Shown: piece by piece, positions 45,278 to 55,600 of the stretch | How the letters are laid out: each line of letters opens with the position of its first letter | Numbering within the stretch: position 1 is the first letter of the stretch | NCBI GenBank assembly: GCA_017591395.1 | Contig: WEDG01000755.1 | Location: 62,001 to 126,000 of the forward strand | Direction: 5' to 3' | From: Schistocephalus solidus | Taxonomy: Eukaryota; Platyhelminthes; Cestoda; Diphyllobothriidea; Diphyllobothriidae | DNA length: 64,000 bases | Made by a program: the position numbers and the translations under genes | The notes under the pieces: generated by a model | What the model saw: only the letters and a program-made list of their open reading frames with translations | Told to the model about the DNA's origin: nothing | Databases searched by the model: none

Positions 45278-46382
45278 GTGCTACACTTCAACAGCCCCAA
45301 CGCCATGTTTGCTGACGATATAAAGCTTTGGAAGGTCATCCACAACGCAGCTGATGAAGAAAATCTACAGGCGAACTTGCATCGACTCGAGGAATGGTCG
45401 TACAACTGGCTCCTCCCATTCAATGCTACCAAGTGCAATATTCTGCGATTCGGCAGAACCAGCTCCGGGCACCAGAGAATTTACTATCTGGACGACACAC
45501 CGCTACCAGAGGTAGAGGCTCAGAAAGATTTAGGAGTATGGATCACGCCCACACTGAAGCCATCGTTCCATTGCTCAAAAGTAGCAAAATCTGCCATGTC
45601 AAGCTTGTACCTAATTAAGCGAGCGTTTGCAAAGTTCGACAAAGAGTGCTTTAATAAGGTCTTCGGGATGTTCGTGCGACCACAATTGAATTTGCCATAC
45701 AAGCCTGGAGACCGTGGTCTGTCAAAGACCACAACACCCTTGAGAAGGTCCAAAGACGTGCAACCAAGCTTGTTCAAGGTCAAAGCTGCCTGCCTTACGA
45801 GACACGATTGTCTAATCTTGATCTGTTTCCTCTGAACTATAGACAGCTACGCGGCAACTTAATACAAGCCTTTCGAATGCTGCGGCTTCAGGATTGTTGC
45901 CTTGCATCTGGCGACTTCTTTGAGCTGGCCACTACCACTACTTTGCGAGGGCATCCCATTAAACTACGAGTGACAGGTGCAAGACTCGACACAAGAAGGT
46001 TATTCTTCTCCAACAGAGTGATTAAGGCCTGGAATGCTCTGCCGGCCGACATAATCATGTCCCCATCCGTTGACACTTTTAAGCGGAAGTTTGACCAGTA
46101 CAGCCATAAGTACCACCACGACATCCGAACCTAACACATTTCCTGAAACATATTCCCATCCACAATTTTCGCGTCATATAACATACTACTCACTAGTTTT
46201 GAGTAACATTATTTTATAATTGTTTGTCCGATGCCCTGCAGTGTGTCCGGGAGATAACCCTTTGTCCAACGTCCATTATATGTCAGCCTTTTTTAATTTA
46301 CAGTGTCACTGACATCGATAGGGAGCTCAAAGTCTTCGCCTATATTTCCCTTAATAAAACTGAACTGAACTGAACTGAATTG
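45278..46382 (+). mobile_element. LINE 3' end with FADD motif and (ACTGA)n tail, plus copy
   Basis: It starts inside RT with NAMFADDIKLWKVI (motif C), then LEEWSYNWLLPFNATKCNIL, DLGVWITPTLKPSFHCSKVA, and SNRVIKAWNALPADI near 46.0 kb, ending at TAA about 46.13 kb. The C-terminal part is in two frames. An AATAAA-like signal precedes the tail ACTGAACTGAACTGAACTGA (46354-46382). The 5' end is truncated directly beside the minus copy. Confidence 0.85.
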
Positions 46383-46889
46383 ACAACGTTGATCGTTTGC
46401 CATTTTGAGCGTGCATATGACGAGGAATGGCAACATAATTAGCTTATAGTGAGGCAGAAAAAGGAGACACGATCACTGGAACAAGAGATTTCTTAGCCTG
46501 AGGTTTCGTATTCTCACTTGAATCCATCATCAGAGACGGATTCAAATAAGGGTATTTGGATGCTCAGGTTTGACAGCATTTATAGGATGTAGCTGCTAGG
46601 CCACTACATGCCTATTACAAGTGGCAGCTCCCGAAGGCATCGCAGATAATTGCACGTAGTGTAATAAATATCTGACCAGTCAGCTGTTGCAGTATGCAGT
46701 TGCCATGCCATTTCTGTGCCCCAGCGTGCTTGTCAATAGTATCGGTTCCCACGCTCATCGCACGTGGTTGAAGATGGTGCGATGATGGCCCACAATCGAG
46801 TCGCGGAAGGCTGGATTTCATCATCCGTTTGAACTTTTGGGTCAGTTGGCTCGCTGACATTGTCAACAGGAAAAGTGGCCATCCGCACA

Positions 46890-47230
46890 TACTCCGTGTA
46901 GCTAACTATTTTGCCCAGACAGTCTCAGCACAGAATATGAAGCAGGCAGGTCATCGCGCTTTTTGATTGATTGAGGTCCAGAAATCCATTACTCGAGCAA
47001 TTCGCGACTCACGCGGTTGTAACCTTTAGCGAGAATTTCAGCTTCATCAACCTTGAATGTGTGGCCAGTTCCCGTCGAATGAGCCGCGACTTGGGAGCTG
47101 TCATCGTTCATCTTCACTGCTGCTGTGTGCTCGGCCGTTCACGTTTGGAGTAGTCTTCCAGGTTCTCTGACGTAGCTGTTTTGTTCACAACTGTGCAAAA
47201 ACGGATAAACAACCTCAGATGTTTCTTGCA
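46890..47230 (-). pseudogene. Penelope-like GIY-YIG endonuclease domain with in-frame stops
   Basis: VVYPFLHSCEQNSYVREPGR then LLQT, a TGA in place of an Arg codon, TAEHTAAVKMNDDSSQVAAH, GHTFKVDEAEILAKG, RVSRELLE, a TAA, then WISGPQSIKK. This is the GIY-YIG fold of Penelope-like elements. The CxxC that normally precedes the nuclease is damaged. Both stops lie in the same frame, so these are point mutations rather than a different frame. Confidence 0.82.
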
Positions 47231-47389
47231 GCGGCAGTGGGTCTTTTGGCCTCATGATCTGACGCCTTTTATGGGTGCCACCGGTCTGTGTGCAACTCCA
47301 ACGCCATGGGGTGGGAGAAGGCGGCTCACAGCCTCCAAGACATTTTTCACGTATGGCAAAGCTCGCCAAAATTTGAGATCGGTTGGATT

Positions 47390-48830
47390 TTATCTCTCGT
47401 CTGGTTTGCAAAGGCACGCGTTGACGAAGTTGCGCGGGTAGCTATTCGCCCTAAAACCCCCTTCGAAGATATTGTTATTCGCAACCTTGTCTTCCGGTTC
47501 ACTGCAGTGTATCTCCACACGCTGGTCTAGTGCCCTTACGCAACTGCATTTGTGGCACATTGGGTGGTTGCTGTTGAAACTTGGTACTTGCGTCATGTTT
47601 GTCGCCTTCCGGAATACTTTGATTTTTAGGCCACCACAAGCTTTGCGGCAGACGATGACATCAAGAAAGGCCGGCTGGTTGTTTTCCTCTTCCTCCATTG
47701 TAAATTTTATGTTCAGGAAGACGGCGTTGAGCTGTTCTTGGAATTCCAGCACCTGAAGCCGTTCAATGACAATGAAGGTGTCATTCACATACCGAGCCCC
47801 GAATTTTGGTCTGTGGTGTTGGAAAGCCAGCAACTCCAATCGTTGTTCGACGGCCTCAGCAAGAGTCCCGAAATCGGTCAACCCATTGACGCACCTTTGA
47901 ATTGCTCGTAGATTTTTCCGTCAAACGTGAAGGACGTCTTAAGATAGAACTTCAAAAGTTGGAGGATTTGGGCGTGTCCTAGGCGATTCTCCGTATAATC
48001 GTATTTGTCTCGTAGGAGTAACTCAATGGTCTCGACTGTCAGATCCTGCGGAATAGAAGTAAAAAGGGACGTGACATAAAGGATACCATAACGTCACTTG
48101 GCAGGAGGCTTACCCCTTTGAGTTGCTCCAAGAATTGTGTTGACGAAGGGGCGGTAGTGTCTGAAGTAGTGGTCAGGATGTTGAGGCGCCTAAGCAGCCA
48201 CTTTGCCAATGCGTAAGTGATAAGATGGGCCGGAGGGGAACGCCCTCTTTATGCACTTTAGGAAGGTCATAGAATTGGGCCAAGTCCGTGCCCTGGGCTC
48301 TCGCCATGCGGCAGTCAACCGGCGATATTGCCCCCGAGTTTGCCAATGCCAACAACGTAGCATTGCTTTCGCGCACCAGCGTTTTTACGGGGTTGGTTGT
48401 ATAAAGGACATAGAACTGGCGGACCTCCAGTAAACCTTCGGTTTTTTGAAGAAAGGCTGTCTTGTCAAAAATGACTGGGAAACGCCCCTTGTGCTACGGC
48501 ACGATAACGAGGTCTCTGTAGGCCTTGAGTTCCCTTAGTGCAGCATGTTCGACCTTATAGAGCAGTTTGTGCGGCCTGTGAGCCATGAAAAGTGACGACA
48601 CATGGTGTTGGATAAGACCCTTCGTCTCATCCATCTGCCGGAGTATTGACTCCACCGCTGCTGTCATGTTGACAGGTTCGGCATCAGCTGGGTCAGATGA
48701 GGCTTAATGCCGTAACTCCTACATTTGTTCCTTCGTCAGCTCCTTTGACGATAAGTTGTGCACGAGATTTCGATTTTGGGTGACGTTAGATAAGCAGGCT
48801 TCTGAATTTGTTATGCGTGCTGTGGCACGT
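47390..48830 (-). pseudogene. Penelope-like reverse transcriptase, broken
   Basis: In order on the minus strand: HNLSSKELTKEQM then stops, NMTAAVESILRQMDETKGLI, LVIVP then a stop, HKGRFPVIFDKTAFLQKTEG, RMARAQGTDLAQFYDLPKVH then KEGVPLRPILSL, then a damaged part with TSIPQDLTVETIELLLRD-like sequence near 48.05 kb, a GASMG relic of PMGS, and ARYVNDTFIVIERLQVLEFQ. The catalytic Y-V-D-D is YVND, a lost aspartate. FTMEEEENNQPAFLDVIVCR and KVFRKATNMTQV follow. Confidence 0.87.
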
Positions 48831-49194
48831 ATCTCTCTCTGTTCGGGGACTCGTTCAGTCACCCTCTAGAGGAGCAGATATGTACCATTCTCGTCCATGA
48901 ACTCATACCATTTGGTCTTCTCTTGACTAATCGTCTCGCCAACCCCGTGTTTACCGGGTGCTTATATGAAACACATTGCGGTAGCCAGTTGTTGTCGATA
49001 CACCTGTGCGGAAACTGAATCTGCGAAAACGTAGAGGCCTCTCTTCCATCATCGGGCCGATCGGAGCGCGTCGTGCACAAACGATTTGCTAATAGAAGCG
49101 AAAAGGCAAGTCCCAAGGCATAGTCGTGAAGTGAGAGACACCATTACTGGAACAAGAGTTTTATTAGCAGGCTTCTGAATTACCGTCAGATGAT

Positions 49195-52100
49195 TGACCA
49201 AGAGTGGGAGCGTGTGTAGGAGGTAAAGCGATGATTCTTTTGCACTATCCCTGTCTCCAAGGTCGTGTAAAACGACGATCTTAGTTTTTGAGTTGCAGTT
49301 GGCAGGCAAAACTCGAGCAACAACCGGTGGGTAAACTACCAGCTTTGTTTTCACAACTGAGCTAATGGAAATCTCAAGCAATAAGGCGTACAACATTCGA
49401 CGGTTAATGGGCAGCCGACATTAAAAAAAACGACTAACTGCTTACCCTTTGTTAGATTTTGGTATCCCTATCAGACAGACAACAAATCCCATCAGGTTTT
49501 AATCTTGCCATATTTACTTGTCCAATATTGTTTAACCTTTGGTATCTTAGGACTGATGCTTATACTTTAGAGGACAGGTGATTCAGAGCCGTGCTTACCT
49601 GTTACGTCCAAGGCGTCTCATGCATTGGAAACTTCAAGTGTTCTTTTATAAATATGGGGGATGATGGTTACAAGTAATTGTTCCGACGCTAGGATACTCG
49701 ATTTTTTCAAAGAAATTTCTTGTATTATAATACTACTTTCCCTAGGAGTGCATGTACACAACAGGTTCCGCGCTGGTTTTGTTTTCTATTCTTGTCAATC
49801 AACCAGTATGTAGTCAGTAACGCAATAAAACCCCACTAGTTGCGAGATCTAGTGTTTTCCAGTTCCGTGCACGACCTAGAACGTTTAAAAAACTGCACTG
49901 GTCATTGAAAATGCAAGTTAAGAGGAAACTGGCATTTAAATTGTGTTTTTCAGATTGAAATCCAGGACAATGACTTCAATCCTTGCCAAAAGACTTAATG
50001 GGCACGGCCTGTGCCTGATTATTGAGGCCGGTGGATCACTCCATTTGGACAAAAACTAGAGTGTTATTCGCGATGTACAACCTTCAAACCGTAATAGTTA
50101 CAACGAAAAATGCCCGGGTCGAGGTCCCAGACTAACTTGCCCTTGAAATTCTGGTCTCTTTACTATAATTATGCTGTATAATTTCATGTACAGGCACAAT
50201 CTTGCTGTTTTCCCGATTTGACAAGCGGGCTAGATGATTTGGTCGCTGAGTATGATTTCCACATGCCTGCTAGCCTTTTCCTGCTATTCATAGTCAGAAT
50301 GATAAATACCGTGTGGTTAACTGGTGTTGTATAGGCCAATGATCATGATTATTGCATGTACCAAAATCCCCCATGATATGATAACCTACACGTTCAAAGA
50401 GTTATTCTTGGCGGGAGGTATACAGGCCAACAAAGGAAGGAATAGCTTCTGAGCCAAAATAAAACTAAACAAATTTTTCGAAAGGTAACGCACGCGACAA
50501 GGTTGCCAAATGGTCCCACGCATTTAATTCAAAGCGCATTCCTTCGTGTGCCTTCTTCACGTGCGTCACGTGCGGCTAAAATGGGCTGATGGTAAAGGAA
50601 CGCCAGTAGAGAGGAAGCTTTATAGGGGTCAGCTGCGCACCTCACGGGAGTAGGGAACTCTCACAAATGGAAATCGGCAAGGCTCTTCGGTATAACAGTG
50701 ATACATCTCCTTCTTGAAACAGTGGCCAGTTCGCAGTGGGAGGCCATTCAGCAGTTTTACGGTCCTATTAACATAAAACTATTATTTGATGATCTCAACG
50801 CAGCCCATAAAACACAATGAAACAAACATCCAATACCGTTAATGAGCTATGGGAGAAAGGAGCACCCCTGGCCTCCTAGGATACATAAGTTTTAGCAAAT
50901 TCTCCAAATGTCGACAAAACTGACATCCACGCAATCAAAATGAGGTGTCAATCCATAGCCTAGATAATCTGTCGAACAGACTCAGACAAAATCTTAAAAT
51001 CAGCAGACGCTAACACAGTTACTTATTTGGCCTAAAACACTGAATAATAAGGTGTCACCCTCATAGACCTACCGAAGTCCACAGAAGGGTACTGTCAGAC
51101 TTTGAATGAAGTGTTTACTCTTATGGACGCCCTGGTCGTGTTCGCGTGACATCAAACGGGCACAAAGGCTTTGTAGGCTGTCTTTCCTAGGACAGAGGCT
51201 GTGCGTTTGTAGATGCCTGCAACACAACCACCAGGGACAGCCACAAAACCAATGTTCGAAAAATTACGAAATAGCATGAATTTAACACTAACTCATGGAG
51301 TTCACTTGAAAGAGCAACCCAGAATGCGCCTGCTCCTAATATCCCTTCACACCTGTATTTGCAACAATCGTCTTTTGTGTGTGCTTACAGTTTCAATAAA
51401 AGTCGTTCAGGTAAGTTCAATTGTAATAAGCTATCTACCACAGGGATATGGAAGCGCACTCGGGAATTGCATTCGCCACAACCTCATTATCTCAAAGAGT
51501 GCAACTACAGTTTTGTGTTTCTCGAACGGCGTGAAGCTGGAGTATGGACTTATTCGACCACCCTTTGAACTATGTCACAGGTTCATGATTGATAGCTTAG
51601 CCACTAACATGGAGTCTGATCTCCCACTTGGCTGCTCCCAACTTCCGGCCACGGCGAGCTCGCTATGATTCTCGAGGAGGCTGCAGAAAGGAAACGCACA
51701 CCATTTAGTCTGTTAGCAAATTGAGCGCAGAAATGACACTAGCCAACTGATGTTCAGCAGAAGGCCCAATACTTGTAGCAGGATTTCGTAGTTCATGTGA
51801 TGGTTTACGTAAAACTGAAGTAACCCAATGCCATTGCTGAAGAGTGTCAGTGCCCAGTGGATAAATCAAAGCAAACAGACTACAAATCCGTGAAATAAAC
51901 AAGACCAACCAAAAGTAAGCCTACAACGCCGCATTCTCATATTCAAGCAGAACATAATGGGTGCGCACAACCAAAGTCAAATAGAGAAAACAGAGGAAAG
52001 CAGATGTGATGACAGCCGCCAGTATTTGGCTCACACGCGCGCGTGCCAAGTCAAAAAAGGAGTGAGGGGGAGGGTGATGTGCAGCGGAATGCCTGAGCTG

Positions 52101-52307
52101 CAGTTGTTATAAGAGGTACGAATGAGAAAAAGAGGAGAATTCAGGTTATGCACATGGAGTCGATGTGGTCAGGGTCACATCTTTTTAAAACCATTATGCC
52201 ACAGCTACTCATTTAAGTAGCACATCAATGAAATAATACATTTTTGTGCACCGAAAGACGTAGGAGAGCAATTGGTGGAGGAAAAGGGGGAAGAGGAGGG
52301 GACTCAT
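49195..52307. other. Region between the Penelope-like element and the UBE3C stop
   Basis: No exon, RNA gene or clear repeat family was recognised. The UBE3C 3' UTR must begin at the right-hand end. A 151-codon plus-strand frame at 51213-51668 has no recognisable motif. Old unrecognised transposon sequence is possible. Confidence 0.4.
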
Positions 52308-52609
52308 TCAACTGTACTCAAAGCCGGCATTAGAGTTGAGGGCGTAGAGAAGACGCTCCTGAAGGACAGCCTTGTCTGCGTAGGCGGGTAGCTTGAGGAG
52401 GTTCATGCAGGTGCTGGAGGTAGGCAGACGCGTGATATCAGGCACAATCTGAATGGAGAAGGGTGGCTGCAGATCGCGAAATCCAAACATGGGCGGTCGA
52501 GAACAGGCCGTAGCAAAACGCAGCAAGTCCCTTTTCTGAGACTCACTGAACGTGCTCAAGATGGACCAAAAATCATCCACGGTTTTCTGGTAGTCTGGGT
52601 TTTCGAGGC
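52308..52609 (-). CDS. UBE3C: UBE3C last exon, catalytic HECT C-lobe
   Basis: The exon codes for the HECT C-lobe: DFWSILSTFSESQKRDLLRF, then ACSRPPMFGF, then RLPTSSTCMNLLKLPAYADK, with the ubiquitin-accepting cysteine in S-T-C-M-N-L. It ends with the acidic-aromatic tail GFEYS and a TGA at 52308-52310. The acceptor is tcgtag. No AATAAA signal was noticed in the 300 bases downstream on this strand. Confidence 0.95.
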
Positions 52610-55600
52610 CTACGACGACAAAAAAGAAAACAGACAAGTAGTAGTGACGAGCAGTAAGCATGAGTACGACGGCCATTCAAAAATATTCTTGGCGTTTTCC
52701 GGAAATCCTATCCAATAAAAGACCGGCTAGGTGAAAGCTAAACCCACCCAGCTCTGCCAGACGAATCACGGGATCATGAGCTTTCACCGATCCGACCTGA
52801 CTATGGGACGAAATACGCTGAGCTTCGAACAGCTGGTCACATGGTAAGAGCAACAAGTAGTAATGTAACACGTCCGCAGCAAAAAATGAGGATTGAGACT
52901 GTGTTCATTAACCATCGATTTCATAGGAATTAGTAAGGACACTTTAACGCAGATATACGTACGCATCGAACACGCATCTACAGTAGGTGTCCTAACTCAT
53001 GAAATCTGATGAATTTGATTAGTTATGGCCCGTTTCGCGAAATCAGCGCACACTGCGTCCACCAAAATTTTACGTCAATAAAGAACCGATCGTAAGGAAA
53101 TATGGCTTTTTGTGGTTTACAAATTAATATAACATTGTCTAGAAATGTTAATTTTTTTAGAATAGGTACAGATTACGAAAATGTGAAAATATTGACCTAG
53201 TTGAGTAAACTGAAGTTTTAAATGTATAGGAAGCCTGACCATGCAATTAAACGAAAGAGTGAAGCAGAAAAAGCCGAATTACTTTTGAAATAGTATTTTT
53301 CAGGGTTTTGTACATACATATTCCTCTAGATTAAATGCAACGTAAAGTATGGCCGTCATCAAGCAGCCTAACATGAAAGTGCATATTCCAACACCGTTTC
53401 ACAAGAATTCGTCGTTTTTCTTCCGTTTGTAAATTGTCTTCGATTATGTTGACCAAGGCAAACAGATTTTCGCTTCATTGCGCCGATAGGGACGTCACAT
53501 GAATATAATATTTCAAAAGCTTACATGTTCACAGGTCGGTCAATGACTAATAAATTTAAATAGAATCGTCAAGTGCAATCGTAAACGTACCATTTGGTGT
53601 ATATAAAGAGGACTATTCTATTGTTAAATTTCTCTATAAATATTTCGAGTTTTCTATTACGATGAGTTGCAGATAGTCTTTGAAAATGAGGCGAATTCTT
53701 TACGATTTTCAGTGTCTTCAGTCGACTGTCCATAAATGTACAATCCGTTTGATGTGTTTGGTAAAACCCTCAAAATAACATATTTCTTTAAAGCATTTAC
53801 CGAAGCAGTAACTTTTTTGGCATTCTTTCTAATGCAGACGGCCGTCTGGGTCATATTTGTAGACTCACACAAACATGATAACTCGCTGCCATGAAAAATT
53901 CACGTCCACAACAAAAGCTGGGAAATATATGCCTAATATTAGTTAAAATATTTCCTATAATAAGTTACCTGTTTAAAAAATGTTTTAATAAGACGTTTCG
54001 CTGTCGAATTCCTGCGTAATTAACATTTTTTCAAAGGGAAGTCAAGAAAAAAATGGGACCGTTTGACCAAATTTTCGACTTCACTGAAAAGTATGGAAAC
54101 AATTTCTATTTAAAATTAAAGAACACTCTTTTCTCTTTCTATTGAAGCATTTTTCGAGATATTTGCTTACTTCTCAGTCTAGTTCTAAGCTGTCAAACAC
54201 ACAAGAGAGTGGCTGAATATATACTTAGAATTCGCGATGAAATGTAGTCAAATTTATAGTCAACTGCAGACCGAAATTGTCTTTTCAGGCTTCGCGTACG
54301 TCGTGACTGCGAAAAGTCGCGGTGTATCATAGCGTCTCGTATATATGCGCGTTTAAGCTCCTAACTATCGGTGTGGTAAAACAAAATACATTCGCATTTT
54401 TTGGTACAAAACGCCACAACTTTGCAAAACTTGATTTTTTAAACTAAATTTTTCATCAATTTTCCGTAAACAATGTATGCTCTCAAACTTGCATTCACCT
54501 GATTTTTGTGAAAACAAAACCAAATTTACCGTTCTCCAAAGGGATATATTCCAAATTTTTCAGGCTTATATCAATGTTCATGCATAGTAATGGGCATAAA
54601 AACAAAACATTTTGATCTGTAACTTGTAATAGCGTACGCAAATTCCGGGATGGCAAGTAACGTCTAATTTTGCCCTATTTAAACCCGTTTTCCCTTGAAT
54701 AAACTGATCTGAAGTGATCTCCTTATTATTAAAACAGCTTTTTCTTCATAAATTTAAAACAACAAACAGAAATTACACCTTAAAATGCCTGCCCTGCTAC
54801 TACCTCAAATTTTGATATAGACATTTCATGAGTGAGGCAATCTACTGTAGACATATCTACCCACATACAGAGTCCATAAAAGGTGCTTAAGGTAGTGTAA
54901 GGGTCTTCAAGGAGAGCCATTTTGACTAAGCAAGTGATGAAATGATCTTAAAAGAAAAATTGGAGGCAAGCTTTTTGGAGACCCTATGAATGATGCAAGG
55001 AAACTCACTTCCGACGTAGACGGTGTGCTGTCGGAGGTCTTCGACGCTGATATCTGTGTCGGCCCCCGAAATCAAGACCTGAAGCTCCTCAGCGTCAAAC
55101 AGACGAAGCCACTCCAGGTAGACAACATCTGTCACTCCGGCAATGAAAGCCCGCGATTGAGGGTAAATCTAAAAAGTACAGAAAACCAAAAGCATGAAAT
55201 TCCTTTAGTTAGCCAACTTAAGGGGAGCAGGAAGATGAAGCAAAAGTGTCAGAGAAACAGCTAACCTGACGGTTGAGCTTGTAGTTGGCAACAAGGTGAA
55301 TGTATTCAACCCGAGTTGCTTCCGTGACGGGAATCGAACCGCCGCCTGGTTTCAGTTCAACCACCTTTGACTCCCCAAAGTTGTCCTGCACTATTGTAAA
55401 GTCCAGTTCCAAGTCACGCACGTTGCCGCGATACTTTTTCAGGTTGCAAAGTTGTCTGCAAAGTCAGAGAAGAACAGAGAGAGAGAGAGAATGAAAATCG
55501 AAATAAGGACAAACAGGAGGTTAGAGTATCAATCGAAAAAGAGAAAACGCAACTAACCTGTATAATTCACGGTCCAATGAGTGCAGATAATCGAAACCCA

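Larger units (their letters stand above)
46464..49190 (-). mobile_element. Degenerate Penelope-like element with matching ends
   Basis: Penelope-like elements code for an RT related to telomerase RT and a C-terminal GIY-YIG endonuclease. Both are present on the minus strand (48.83-47.43 kb and 47.2-46.9 kb). The two ends share CTCTTGTTCCAGTRAT.GTGTCTC after AGGCTAAKAAA or GCCTGCTAATAAA (5' at 49132-49190, 3' at 46464-46540), like the terminal repeats of this class. The 3' copy has a hammerhead-like CTGATGA ... GAAAC core. Several stops and frameshifts and a changed YVDD motif show that it is dead. Confidence 0.85.

Noticed and set aside
44476..46382. Single twin-primed LINE insertion
   Set aside because: The inverted and direct parts contain overlapping element regions and both carry a 3' tail, which twin priming would not give.
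51213..51668. 151-codon plus-strand open frame
   Set aside because: No motif, unusual composition and no neighbours to support it. Nearby VTLIDLPKS resembles an RT motif A only weakly.
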